A stretch of DNA of 64,000 nucleotides from Pseudoflavonifractor capillosus (lineage in GTDB: Bacteria; Bacillota; Clostridia; Oscillospirales; Oscillospiraceae), in contig NZ_JACJJE010000005.1 of NCBI RefSeq assembly GCF_016899775.1, positions 48,141-112,140 on the forward strand, read 5' to 3'. The notes under the pieces were generated by a model, which was given only the letters and a program-made list of their open reading frames with translations, did not search any database and was not told where the DNA came from. The position numbers and the translations under genes are program-made. The stretch's first letter is position 1. Each line of letters begins with the position of its first letter. This document shows positions 44,597 through 53,479 of the stretch, in pieces.

Positions 44597-44614
44597 GATT
44601 CTCTCAGAGATTAC

Positions 44615-44647
44615 AAAAACCCAGACCCATATTGGGTCTGGGTTTTT
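44615..44647 (+). terminator. Terminator of the rnf operon
   Basis: AAAAACCCAGACCCA (44615-44629) and its exact complement (44633-44647) with loop TAT, ending TTTTT. Confidence 0.92.
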
Positions 44648-44750
44648 CTATGTTTTGGACATAGGCGGTCTGCTTGCAATACCGGTGGGAATGCGGTATG
44701 CTGAGGACAGAAGATTGGGGCGGCGCAGCCGCGGAAAGGGGAGAGGGGCC

Positions 44751-45182
44751 GTGGAGACCATAGTCCGAAAGGAGCGGACAGCGGAGCCGCCGTACAGCCT
44801 GCACGATGCGTATCTGATGGAGCTTGTGCCGGAGGGGGCCTCTGTCCGGCTTTGTTTTCAGGGGGGATACCTGCGGGTGGAGGATGCCTGCCAGGTGGAC
44901 GGCGACGTCCGGATCACCGGGGTGGACTGGAGGTTCTGCCATGCCTATGTCCTGGAGTACCAGGACGTCCTCTGCGGCAACTTTGGCAGCTTCACCGGGC
45001 GGAAAATGCCTATTACGGAGTTTTTGGAGCGCTATCCCGGCGGGACGGTGGATGTGATGGACGAGATGTACGGATACAATCAGGCATGGATCAGCGGATT
45101 TCTGAATTATGGGCCAAAGTGCTATGAAATCCAGCTGGAGTTTTATTATGCCGGCGACTTCTGCTATCTGCTGCGGGAATAA
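44751..45182 (+). CDS. Hypothetical protein, 143 residues
   Basis: A soluble protein of 143 residues with no signal or membrane segment. It begins METIVRKERTAEPPYSL with HDAYLMELVPEG, then alternating strands and many aromatic residues (FLNYGPKCYEIQLEFYYAG). GTG 44751 follows AGGGGAGAGG; the frame continues upstream to 44655, but without a ribosome site. It stands between two terminators. I do not recognise the family. Confidence 0.6.
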   Translation: METIVRKERTAEPPYSLHDAYLMELVPEGASVRLCFQGGYLRVEDACQVDGDVRITGVDWRFCHAYVLEYQDVLCGNFGSFTGRKMPITEFLERYPGGTVDVMDEMYGYNQAWISGFLNYGPKCYEIQLEFYYAGDFCYLLRE

Positions 45183-45187
45183 AAAAC

Positions 45188-45233
45188 GCTCCCCGGGGCT
45201 TCGGTTTGACCGAAGAACCCGGGGAGCATTTTT
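45188..45233. terminator. Terminator between convergent genes
   Basis: A two-part stem: GCTCCCCGGG (45188-45197) with CCCGGGGAGC (45218-45227), inner CTTCGGT/ACCGAAG, then ATTTTTA on the right and a run of A on the left, so it can act on both strands. Confidence 0.85.
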
Positions 45234-45264
45234 ATGACAACGTACTGGCGTGCGGCAAGGCGTC

Positions 45265-46656
45265 TCAGCCGCCGAACTTGTCCCAGTAGCCCATGACAAA
45301 AATGACCAGGACGATCACCGGCAGGATATATGTAAAGTAGATCCGGAACCGGGCGGGGAAGCGGATGCCCTGGCCCTGGTCCACCTCCGCCAGGAAACGG
45401 TCGAAACCCCAGCCGTACTTGGAGGAGGTGCAGCAGAACAGCAGGTAGATTACCGAACCGATGGGCAGCAGGTTGTTGCTCACCAGGAAGTCCTCGAAAT
45501 CCATGATGCTCATGCCCAGAATGTGCACGCCGCTCCACAGGTTGTTGCCCAGCAGGCAGGGCAGGCTCAGCAGAAGGATGAGCACCAGATTGGCGGCCAC
45601 CGCCTTGCCCCGGGAGATGTTCCACCGGTCCATCCAGCAGGCCAGGATGTTCTCAAACACCGCAGTGACCGTGGACAGGGCGGCAAAGAACAGGAACACG
45701 AAGAACAGCGCCCCCCACAGCCGCCCGCCGGGCATGGAGTTGAACACGTTGGGCAGGGTGACGAAGATCAGATTGGGGCCGGAGTCCGGATTGACTCCGA
45801 AGGCGAAGGCGGCGGGGAAGATGATCAGGCCGGAGGTGAAGGCCACGAAGGTGTCCAGAATGCCCACGTTGATGGCCTCGCCGAACAGTCTCCGCTCCCG
45901 GCCGATGTAGCTTCCAAAGATGGCCATGGCGCCGATGCCCAGGCTCAGGGTGAAGAAGGCCTGGCCCATGGCGTCATAGACCGCCCGGAACAGGCGGAAA
46001 TTTCCTTCGGCGTCGTACATCAGGTTGTGGAAATTGGGGACCAGGTAGAATTTCAGTCCCTCCACCGCGCCGGGCAGGCTCAGTGCCCGCACCGCCAGCA
46101 CTACCAGCAGGGCCAGCAGACAGAGCATCATGGCCTTGTTGGCCTTCTCCACGCCGTTTTTCAGGCCGCGGCTGCACACCACCATGCCCAGGATTACCAC
46201 CAGGGCCATGAACAGCAGCTGAATTCCCACATCCTGGGTCTGCATGGCGGTAAAGGCCTCGCTGACCTGGGCGGTGGTCATGCCCTCAAACTGACCGGCG
46301 GCCACCTTAAAGAAGTAGAGAATCAGCCAGCCGGCAATGGTGGTGTAGAACATCATCAGAAGGTAATTGCCCGCCATGCCGAACCAGCCGTACCAGTGCC
46401 ATTTGGAGCCCTTGGGCTCCAGCTCCTGGAAGGACATGGTGATGCTCTTGCGGCTGGCCCGGCCCACGGAGAATTCCATGGACATGATGGGCAGACCCAT
46501 GATGAGCAGGAACATGATATAGATGACCACAAAGGCGGCGCCGCCGTACTGCCCTACGATGTAGGGGAACCTCCATACGTTGCCCAGGCCGATGGCACAT
46601 CCGGCGGAGATGAGCACAAATCCCAGGCGGGAGGCAAATGTTTCTCGTTCTTTCAC
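45265..46656 (-). CDS. Sodium-dependent transporter, NSS/SNF family
   Basis: A 463-residue secondary transporter of the LeuT type, importing amino acids with sodium. The first helix SRLGFVLISAGCAIGLGNVWRFPY is diagnostic, and GWFGMAGNYLLMMFYTTIAGW follows. Eleven to twelve helices are predicted. GTG 46656 has AAGGAG nine bases upstream. It has its own promoter divergent from the inositol-phosphatase gene. The sodium gradient could come from Rnf. Substrate unknown. Confidence 0.92.
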   Translation of the reverse strand: MKERETFASRLGFVLISAGCAIGLGNVWRFPYIVGQYGGAAFVVIYIMFLLIMGLPIMSMEFSVGRASRKSITMSFQELEPKGSKWHWYGWFGMAGNYLLMMFYTTIAGWLILYFFKVAAGQFEGMTTAQVSEAFTAMQTQDVGIQLLFMALVVILGMVVCSRGLKNGVEKANKAMMLCLLALLVVLAVRALSLPGAVEGLKFYLVPNFHNLMYDAEGNFRLFRAVYDAMGQAFFTLSLGIGAMAIFGSYIGRERRLFGEAINVGILDTFVAFTSGLIIFPAAFAFGVNPDSGPNLIFVTLPNVFNSMPGGRLWGALFFVFLFFAALSTVTAVFENILACWMDRWNISRGKAVAANLVLILLLSLPCLLGNNLWSGVHILGMSIMDFEDFLVSNNLLPIGSVIYLLFCCTSSKYGWGFDRFLAEVDQGQGIRFPARFRIYFTYILPVIVLVIFVMGYWDKFGG

Positions 46657-46730
46657 AATGAGAACTCCTTCCCTCTTTTACAGACGTTGCCGCATCATGA
46701 AACCGCTTCGCGGTCAATGCAGCAGACACT

Positions 46731-46759
46731 ATCATAGCTTATTTCCATGGCGCTGTCAA
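46731..46759 (-). promoter_or_regulatory. Sigma-A promoter of the NSS transporter
   Basis: On the minus strand TTGACA (46754-46759), 17 bases, TATGAT (46731-46736). Confidence 0.8.
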
Positions 46760-46810
46760 TTCGCCGGCGGGTTTCTGCAAGGACAGACGGAATGAAAATG
46801 GAGAAAAAAC

Positions 46811-46839
46811 TTGACAGACGGTCCAAAATGTGGTTTGCT
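46811..46839 (+). promoter_or_regulatory. Sigma-A promoter of the inositol-phosphatase gene
   Basis: TTGACA (46811-46816), 17 bases, TTTGCT (46834-46839). Confidence 0.55.
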
Positions 46840-46870
46840 GGAGGGACGAAACGAGGAGGAAGGACAAGTT

Positions 46871-47659
46871 ATGGAGCGATTTGCCTTAGCGCGGGAGCTG
46901 GTCTTGCAGGCCGGCGCCGCATTGCGGGAGAGCCGCCTGCGGGAGGATGAGATCCAGCACAAGAGCGGGTACCAGGATCTGGTGACCCGGTGGGACAAGG
47001 AGACGGAGCAGTTCCTCCGCCGGGGGATTTCAGAGGCGTTCCCCCAGGATATCATCGTGGGGGAGGAGTACCCCGCCGCCAACGAGGGTGCGGAGGGCTG
47101 CACCTGGTACCTGGACCCCATCGACGGCACCACAAACTTTGTCAGCCAGCACCGGAACTACGCCGTGTCCGTGGGGTGCTGGAGGGGGGAGGAGCCCCTG
47201 TTCGGCCTGGTGCTGGACGTGGAGCGGCCCGCCCTATACTGGGCTGAGGCGGGGAGCGGGGCCTTCCGGGACGGCACCCCCCTCCACACCTCCCGCCGGC
47301 GGGAGGTGCAGGAGCTGCTGATGACCGTCCCCGGGGTGCCCCGCACCCTGCTGAATCCCCACCCCCGTCAGGAGGGACTGCTCCGGCTGGCCCGGGAGGT
47401 CCGGGGAGTGCGGAGCCTGGGCTCGGTGGCCCTGGAGCTGTGCGCCCTGGCGGCGGGGGAGGCCGATCTGTTCGTGACCCTGCGGTCCTGTCCCTGGGAT
47501 CACAACGCCGGCCGGATCATCCTGGCCGAAGCCGGGGGAAGCCTGTGCGATCTGGAGGGGGAATTCCTCCCCCTGGACCGGCGCACCCCCGTCCTGGCGG
47601 CCAACGCCCCGGAGACGCTGCGCCTGGTGCGGGAGCGGTATCTGGGCGCAGCAGAATAA
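46871..47659 (+). CDS. Inositol monophosphatase family protein
   Basis: A 262-residue Mg2+-dependent phosphatase. GEEYPA (metal-ligand Glu), DPIDGTTNFV (metal-ligand Asp pair) and CPWDHNAGRIILAEAGG are the family signatures. Bacterial members act on inositol phosphates, FBP, NADP or pAp, so the substrate is open. ATG 46871 follows GAGGAAGGA. It is alone between a divergent transporter and rex. Confidence 0.92.
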   Translation: MERFALARELVLQAGAALRESRLREDEIQHKSGYQDLVTRWDKETEQFLRRGISEAFPQDIIVGEEYPAANEGAEGCTWYLDPIDGTTNFVSQHRNYAVSVGCWRGEEPLFGLVLDVERPALYWAEAGSGAFRDGTPLHTSRRREVQELLMTVPGVPRTLLNPHPRQEGLLRLAREVRGVRSLGSVALELCALAAGEADLFVTLRSCPWDHNAGRIILAEAGGSLCDLEGEFLPLDRRTPVLAANAPETLRLVRERYLGAAE

Positions 47660-47677
47660 ACCACTGGCATCGGAAAA

Positions 47678-47713
47678 AGGACCGCCGCGGAAGAGATCAG
47701 CCGCGGCGGTCCT
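47678..47713. terminator. GC-rich hairpin after the phosphatase gene
   Basis: AGGACCGCCGCGG (47678-47690) and CCGCGGCGGTCCT (47701-47713). The T tract is on the minus strand only; it may still stop plus-strand transcription. Confidence 0.5.
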
Positions 47714-47748
47714 CTCGCTGCCCCGGCGCCTGCCCCAAAATCCGGGGT

Positions 47749-47777
47749 TTGACAGGGAGGGCGAGTTCGAGTAAACT
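47749..47777 (+). promoter_or_regulatory. Sigma-A promoter of rex
   Basis: TTGACA (47749-47754), 17 bases, TAAACT (47772-47777). Confidence 0.65.
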
Positions 47778-47816
47778 ACTGTTATGGAAAATACATCAGA
47801 AAGAAGGGGGGAGCCT

Positions 47817-48479
47817 ATGAAGCGGAATTCCAAGGTATCCACAGCGGTCATCCGCCGACTGCCCCGCTATTACCGCCAGCTCTCCGAGCTGCAGCGCAAG
47901 GGGGTGGTCCGCATCTCCTCCAGCGCCCTGGGCAAGTCCATGGGGCTGACCGCCTCCCAGATCCGGCAGGACCTGTTCTGCTTCGGCGGGTTCGGCCAGC
48001 AGGGCTACGGCTATAAGGTGGACGGGCTCAAGGAGCAGATCGGGGAGATCCTGGGGATCAACCGGGGCCACACCATTGTGGTGCTGGGGGCGGGCAACCT
48101 GGGCCGGGCCCTCATTGAAAACTTCAAATTTTCCAGCAACGGCTTTCAGCTGCTGGCCGCCTTTGACGTGCAGGAGCGCACCGTGGGCACGCAGATTGCC
48201 GGCGTGCCGGTGTATCACGCCGACACGCTGGAGGCGTTCCTGGCAGAGCACCCGGTCAATGTGGGCCTGCTGACGGTGCCCAAGTCCGCCGCCCAGTGTA
48301 TGGGGGAGCGGCTGGTGGCCGCCGGCGTCCGGGGCATCTGGAACTTTACCAACTACGAGGTGGCCTTTCCCGGCTCTGACGTGGTGGTGGAGAGCGTCCA
48401 CTTCTCCGACAGCCTGCTGGCGCTCAGCTATATGATCTCCCAGCGGGAGGACGAGGAAGAGGAGGGAGACGCCACATGA
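47817..48479 (+). CDS. rex: Redox-sensing transcriptional repressor Rex
   Basis: A 220-residue NADH/NAD+ sensor. The winged helix is STAVIRRLPRYYRQLSEL through SQIRQDLFCFGGFGQQGYGY, and the Rossmann fold has VVLGAGNLGRALIEN. When NADH rises it releases fermentation and butyrate genes. ATG 47817 follows GGGGGAG; ATG 47784 is possible. Its stop overlaps the next gene by 4 bases. Likely targets in this window are the rnf operon and hbd, though no clear TTGTTAA-N4-TTAACAA site was seen before them. Confidence 0.95.
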   Translation: MKRNSKVSTAVIRRLPRYYRQLSELQRKGVVRISSSALGKSMGLTASQIRQDLFCFGGFGQQGYGYKVDGLKEQIGEILGINRGHTIVVLGAGNLGRALIENFKFSSNGFQLLAAFDVQERTVGTQIAGVPVYHADTLEAFLAEHPVNVGLLTVPKSAAQCMGERLVAAGVRGIWNFTNYEVAFPGSDVVVESVHFSDSLLALSYMISQREDEEEEGDAT

Positions 48480-49552
48480 GACGGCCCAAATTCCGCCTGG
48501 CCCTGTGCGCGGCCGGGCTGGCGGCGGCGCTGGCCGGGGGAGCGCTGGCCCTGGGAAACGGGGACAGCCTGATCTCCCTGAGCTATCTCACCGATACATT
48601 TCTCCCCAGCGCCCAGAGCCAGCTGGAGGAGATCCAGAACGACGCCATGCAGGAGGCCTACGACCAAGCGGCCGCCCAGCTCCAGGGGGGAACCGGCACG
48701 AGCGGCCTGTACAGCGCCGATTTTCAAAGCCGTACCTTCTCCCAGGGGGACACCATCACCCTGCCCACCGGCTCCGGCCTGATGATCTACGGGGGGACCG
48801 GGGAGCTGGCCCACAGCGGCGCGGTCATCGACGTGACCGACGGGACCACGGTGCCCTCCGGGACCCGGCTGACGGCGGGACACCGCTACCTGGTGGGGGA
48901 GGACACCTCCGCCGCCCTGGCGGTGCGCTCCGGCGTGATGTATCTGGGGCTCCAGGGGAGCTACACCTTTACGGATGCCGGGAAGCAGTCCCTGCCCTTT
49001 GTGGATGTGGCACAGGGGGACTGGTATGAGAACGCGGTGGAGTACGCCTACACCAACGGTCTGTTCTCCGGCACCAGTGCCGACGCCTTCTCACCGAACC
49101 TGACGATGAACCGGGCCATGCTGGTGACGGTGCTGTACCGCCTGGCGGGTTCGCCGGAGGAGGAGCTGAACAGCGCCCAGGCCAGCTTCTGGGATGTGGC
49201 CGCGGACAGCTGGTACGCCCCCTATGTGCGCTGGGGCTATGTCCAGGGAGTCACCGCCGGCACCGGAGAGGGCTCCTTCGGCCCGGAGCAGAGCATTACC
49301 CGCCAGCAGCTTCTGGTGATGCTCCACAGCTTCGCCCGGCAGTACCTGGGGCTGACCCTCACCGGCGGGGCGGATCTGTCCCAATACAGCGACGGAGGAC
49401 AGACGGCCTCCTGGGCCCAGGAGGCCGTGTCCTGGGCGGCGGCCAACCAGCTCATCGTCCCCTCCAGCGACGGGACCATCCGGCCGCAGGATCCGGCCAG
49501 CCGGGCAGAGGTAGCTGCCATTCTGATGAAATTTGACAGCCTCTATCTGTAA
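48476..49552 (+). CDS. SLH-domain surface protein with LxSLSYL module
   Basis: A 358-residue exported protein: signal peptide (ALCAAGLAAALAGGALALG), the module DSLISLSYLTDTFLP, a helical stretch, QGGTGTSG, a beta domain, and from residue about 175 three S-layer homology repeats (PFVDVAQGDWYENAVEYA, FWDVAADSWYAPYV and a third). SLH domains bind cell-wall polymers. The N-terminal 160 residues match the small secreted protein at 10305. Being translationally coupled to rex is unusual for an S-layer protein. Confidence 0.85.
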   Translation: MRRPKFRLALCAAGLAAALAGGALALGNGDSLISLSYLTDTFLPSAQSQLEEIQNDAMQEAYDQAAAQLQGGTGTSGLYSADFQSRTFSQGDTITLPTGSGLMIYGGTGELAHSGAVIDVTDGTTVPSGTRLTAGHRYLVGEDTSAALAVRSGVMYLGLQGSYTFTDAGKQSLPFVDVAQGDWYENAVEYAYTNGLFSGTSADAFSPNLTMNRAMLVTVLYRLAGSPEEELNSAQASFWDVAADSWYAPYVRWGYVQGVTAGTGEGSFGPEQSITRQQLLVMLHSFARQYLGLTLTGGADLSQYSDGGQTASWAQEAVSWAAANQLIVPSSDGTIRPQDPASRAEVAAILMKFDSLYL

Positions 49553-49632
49553 CCCTTTCCTTCCCAGTACATAGGATGGACTGAGCACGGCGGAGAGCCG
49601 TCTCAGACTTCATAACGGGAGGTACTTCATCA

Positions 49633-49776
49633 ATGGGGTGCTGCAATAACGGCTTTGGCGGCGGAGGCTGCCTGTGGATCATTATTTTGATTCTCATTCT
49701 GTGCTGCTGCTGTGGGAACGGCTGGAGCGGAAACGGCTGCGGCAATGGCTGCGGCTGCAACAACGGCTGCTGCTGA
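49633..49776 (+). CDS. 47-residue Cys/Gly/Asn-rich membrane peptide
   Basis: A very small protein: MGCCNNGFGGGGC, a hydrophobic helix LWIIILILIL, then CCCCGNGWSGNGCGNGCGCN and a final CC. Eleven-plus Cys and one membrane segment. ATG 49633 has GGGAGG ten bases upstream, and codons match local use, so it is likely translated. It resembles short entries annotated in Clostridia as high-cysteine chorion-class proteins, and in shape the YjcZ-like sporulation peptides, from memory. The function is unknown; metal binding, cross-linking or a spore-coat role are guesses. Confidence 0.7.
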   Translation: MGCCNNGFGGGGCLWIIILILILCCCCGNGWSGNGCGNGCGCNNGCC

Positions 49777-49873
49777 CCGGACACGACATCCGAAGACGCG
49801 GTCCATCGGAGCGGAACTGCCTGGGCCGCGCGGAAGGTACAGAAAGCCACTGGAAGAATATAGAGGATTTGAT

Positions 49874-49907
49874 GGAGAGGCGCCGCTGCAGCGGCGCCTC
49901 TCCGGTT
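49874..49907 (+). terminator. Terminator after the Cys-rich peptide
   Basis: A 30-base perfect palindrome (49874-49903) followed by GGTTTT. No gene was found between 49777 and 50116. Confidence 0.7.
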
Positions 49908-50024
49908 TTGAGCCGGAGGTGGGTATGACTGCCGGAGGTAGTATAGCGGTCAATCCTCCGTTGCCCGTGAAAAAGGAACGTCTTACAGGGGGCTTATAGT
50001 GCTTTGTGTGGAATGGACAGAGAA

Positions 50025-50053
50025 ACCTTCTTCTGGGAAGAAGGTCTTTTTTT
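50025..50053 (+). terminator. Strong terminator upstream of addB
   Basis: ACCTTCTTC (50025-50033) with GAAGAAGGT (50037-50045), loop TGG, then CTTTTTTT. It separates addB from upstream genes and implies a promoter between 50054 and 50110, not clearly seen. Confidence 0.85.
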
Positions 50054-50116
50054 GCACTTCCAAGTGTGGTATGATGAGAGCACTGACCAAACAAAACATG
50101 AAAGGGGGAGTGCTGT

Positions 50117-53100
50117 ATGCTGCGACTGATTCTGGGCCGGGCCGGGAGCGGAAAGACCACCCAGGTGCTCCAGCGGCTGTGCCGGGGAGGGCCGGACAAG
50201 CGCCAAATCCTGATGGTGCCCGAGCAGCAGTCCCACGAGGCGGAGCGGGCCCTGTGCCGCTTCGGCGGGGACCGTGTCTCCCTCTACGCCGAGGTGCTCT
50301 CCTTCAGCCGCCTCAGCAACCGGGTATTCCTGGCGGCGGGGGGCATGGGGGAGCCGGAGCTGGACGTGGGGGGGCGCATTTTGATGATGCACCGGGCGGT
50401 GCGGTCCGTGGCCAGCCAGCTCACCGTGTACGCCCGCCCCTCCCGACGCCCCGCCTTTCTGGAGGAGCTGCTGTCCACGGTGGACGAGCTGAAAAGCTGC
50501 TGCGTCCGGCCGGAGCTCCTGCTCCAGGCGGGGGAGGAGGCCGGAGCAGGGGAGGGGGACAAGCTGTATGACCTGGGGCTTATCTGTACCGCCTATGAGG
50601 CCCTGTCCGCCCGCACCGCCCTGGACCCCAGGGACCGTCTCACCCGGACGGCGGAGAAGCTGAGGGACTGCCCCTGGGCCCAGGGAGCCGACCTGTGGCT
50701 GGACGGCTTTACCGACTTCACCCCCCAGCAGCAGGAGGTGCTGCGGGAGCTGCTGAAACAGGCGGACACTGTTACCGTCACCCTCACCTGCGACCACCTG
50801 GAGGAGGACGAAGGGGGGGTGGGGATCTTCTCACCCGCCCGGCGCACCGCCGCCCAACTGCTCCGCCTGGCCAAACAGGAGCGGATTTCCTGTGAAGTGG
50901 AGACCCTTGACGGACAGGACCCGGCAAAGGCCCCCGAACTCCAGACAGTGGAGCGGCAGCTCTTTGCCCAGGAGCGGCCGGAGCCGGTTCCCTGCGGCGG
51001 TACGGTGGAGCTGTTCCAGGCCTCCACTCCCCGCTCCGAGGTGGAGTGGACCGCCGCCCGCATTCGGGAACTGGTGCGGAAGGAGGGGTACCGCTACCGG
51101 GATATCGGAGTGGTGGCCCGGGATTTTGCCGCCTATCAGCCCCTCATCGAGTCGGTGTTTCCCCGGTATGAGATCCCGGTGTTCTCCTCCGCCATGACGG
51201 ATATTCTGGAAAAGCCCATCCTCACCCTGGTGACGGCGGCCCTGGACACAGTAGCCAACGGCTACCGGTACGACGACGTGTTCCGGTATTTAAAGACCGG
51301 CCTCACCGACCTGAGCCAGGAGGACCAGGACCTGCTGGAGAACTACGTGATCAAGTGGAACCTGCGGGGGAGCCGCTGGACCCAGAAGAAGGACTGGGCC
51401 ATGCACCCCGCGGGCTACGGGGCGGACTGGACGAAGGAGGACCAGGCCCTGGTGAAGCGGCTGGACCGGGCCCGCCGCCAGGTGGCCGAGCCCCTGGAAC
51501 TGCTGCGTAAAAACACCAACCACACCGGGCGGGGACAGGCCATTGCCCTTTACAGCTTCTTGGAGAAGATCGGCCTGCCCGAGCGCCTGGAGGAGCGGGT
51601 GGAGGAGCTGCGCCGCCGGGACCAGCCCGCCCTGGCGGAGGAGTACCGGCAACTGTGGTCCATTCTGTGCGGCGGCCTGGAGCAGTGCGCCGCTCAGCTG
51701 GAGGATACCCCCATGGAGCTGGACGAGTTCGCCGCCCTGTTCCGGCTGGTCCTCTCTCAGTACGACGTGGGGACCATCCCCGTCTCCCTGGACCGGGTGA
51801 CGGCGGGGGAGACCACCCGCCAGACGGGTCACCCGGTGCAGGTGCTCTTTCTCCTGGGGGCGGACGACCAGTCCATTCCCATGGTGACTCAGGTCCCGGG
51901 CCTGCTGTCCGACGACGACCGCTCCCTGCTGGCCTCCTACGGCCTGGAGCTGAACCAGAGCGGGGAGGAGCTGCTGTACCGGGAGATGACCACCGTCTAC
52001 CTCACCTGCGCCCGGCCCACAAAGCGGCTCATCGTCAGCTGGTCCGGCCAGAGCCCCTCGGGGGAGGAGCGCCGCCCCAGCTTTCTGGCGGAGCGGCTCA
52101 AGCTGCTGTTCTCCGATTTGAAGGTCCAGAGGGAGGAGGATTTACAGGGGGCCTTCCGCCTGGCGGCCCCGCTGCCCGCCCTGGAGCAGGCGGGGCGGAG
52201 CCGGGCGGCCCACGACGCCCTGGCCAAGCTGCCAAAGTACGCCCCGGCGGTGGAGCGGCTGGACCGGGCGGGCCGCTGGGAGCGGGGACACCTGTCCCCC
52301 ACGGCGGTGGACCGCCTCTATGGCCAGCGGGTGCCCATGTCCGCTTCCCGGATGGATAAGTATAAATCCTGCCACTTCTCCTACTTCATGCGCTATGGCC
52401 TGGAGGCGGAGCCCCGCAAGCCAGCCGGCTTTACAGCACCGGAGTACGGAACCTTCGTCCACGATGTGCTGGAGCATGTGCTCCAGGACGAGATGTTTCA
52501 GCAGACTGTTCTCCCCGGCTGGGACGACCCCATCGGCGGAGCGGAGAACCGCCGGCGGCTGCGGGAGCTGACGAAAGCCGCGGTGGAGCGGTATGTCCAG
52601 GAGGAGCTGGGGGGGTTGGAGAACCAGACTGAGCGGTTCCGGTATCTGTTCCGCCGCCTGCTCCGGTCGGTCCAGGCGGTGGTGGACAACGTGGCCGAGG
52701 AGTTGGCCGCCTCCAAATTCCGTCCCATCTCCTTCGAGCTGGGCTTCGGCAAGCGGGGGGAGCTGCCCCCGGTGGAGTTCACCGTGGACGGGGTGACCCT
52801 GAGCGTCACCGGCTTTGTGGACCGGGTAGATGGCTGGGTTCACGACGGCAAGCTGTACCTGCGGGTGGTGGACTATAAGACGGGCAAGAAGTCTTTCGAC
52901 CTCACCGAGGTGTGGAACGGCCTGGGGCTGCAAATGCTCCTGTACCTGTTCACCCTGGAGGACCGGGGAGCGCAGTACTACGGCCAGCCGGTGGAGGGGG
53001 CCGGGGTGCTCTACCTCCCCGCCCGGGACGCGGTGATCCGGGGGAGCCGCACCATGAGCGACGAGGCCTGGCGCAAGCAGCTGGACAAGGAGCTCACCCG

Positions 53101-53479
53101 CAGCGGCCTGGTGCTGGACGACCCGGAGGTGCTCTCCGCCATGGAGACGCCGGGGGAGAAAGGCTACCGCTTCCTGCCCCTGAAGGTGTCCAAGACCACC
53201 GGGGCCATCTCGGGAGAGGCCTTGGCCTCTGCGGAGCGGCTGGGCAAGCTGGGGGGCCACATCCAGGCCACCCTGCGGGACATCTGCCGGGAGATCGCGG
53301 AGGGGAATATCTCCGCCGACCCCTTCTGGCGGGGCCCGGAGAAGAACGCCTGCCGGTACTGCGACTACGCCGCCGCCTGCCACTTTGAGGAGGGGCGAGG
53401 GGGCGACTGCCGCCGCTGGCTGCCCCAGGTGAAGAGCGAGGAATTTTGGGAGAACGTGGAGCGGGAGGAGCGCAAGTGA
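50117..53479 (+). CDS. addB: AddB/RexB-like helicase-nuclease subunit
   Basis: A 1120-residue homologue of the AddB subunit of the AddAB double-strand-break repair complex. Walker A is LGRAGSGKTTQ at residues 5-15. The C-terminal PD-(D/E)xK nuclease has FVDRVDGW and VVDYKTGKK, and the iron-sulfur cluster Cys set is completed by CRYCDYAAACHF. Inactivated helicase motifs lie between, as in AddB. The partner addA is not downstream; instead a small gene overlaps the stop. addA must be elsewhere or lost. Confidence 0.88.
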   Translation: MLRLILGRAGSGKTTQVLQRLCRGGPDKRQILMVPEQQSHEAERALCRFGGDRVSLYAEVLSFSRLSNRVFLAAGGMGEPELDVGGRILMMHRAVRSVASQLTVYARPSRRPAFLEELLSTVDELKSCCVRPELLLQAGEEAGAGEGDKLYDLGLICTAYEALSARTALDPRDRLTRTAEKLRDCPWAQGADLWLDGFTDFTPQQQEVLRELLKQADTVTVTLTCDHLEEDEGGVGIFSPARRTAAQLLRLAKQERISCEVETLDGQDPAKAPELQTVERQLFAQERPEPVPCGGTVELFQASTPRSEVEWTAARIRELVRKEGYRYRDIGVVARDFAAYQPLIESVFPRYEIPVFSSAMTDILEKPILTLVTAALDTVANGYRYDDVFRYLKTGLTDLSQEDQDLLENYVIKWNLRGSRWTQKKDWAMHPAGYGADWTKEDQALVKRLDRARRQVAEPLELLRKNTNHTGRGQAIALYSFLEKIGLPERLEERVEELRRRDQPALAEEYRQLWSILCGGLEQCAAQLEDTPMELDEFAALFRLVLSQYDVGTIPVSLDRVTAGETTRQTGHPVQVLFLLGADDQSIPMVTQVPGLLSDDDRSLLASYGLELNQSGEELLYREMTTVYLTCARPTKRLIVSWSGQSPSGEERRPSFLAERLKLLFSDLKVQREEDLQGAFRLAAPLPALEQAGRSRAAHDALAKLPKYAPAVERLDRAGRWERGHLSPTAVDRLYGQRVPMSASRMDKYKSCHFSYFMRYGLEAEPRKPAGFTAPEYGTFVHDVLEHVLQDEMFQQTVLPGWDDPIGGAENRRRLRELTKAAVERYVQEELGGLENQTERFRYLFRRLLRSVQAVVDNVAEELAASKFRPISFELGFGKRGELPPVEFTVDGVTLSVTGFVDRVDGWVHDGKLYLRVVDYKTGKKSFDLTEVWNGLGLQMLLYLFTLEDRGAQYYGQPVEGAGVLYLPARDAVIRGSRTMSDEAWRKQLDKELTRSGLVLDDPEVLSAMETPGEKGYRFLPLKVSKTTGAISGEALASAERLGKLGGHIQATLRDICREIAEGNISADPFWRGPEKNACRYCDYAAACHFEEGRGGDCRRWLPQVKSEEFWENVEREERK

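Noticed and set aside
52142..53383. 413-residue minus-strand frame over addB
   Set aside because: Antisense shadow without a ribosome site or known motifs.
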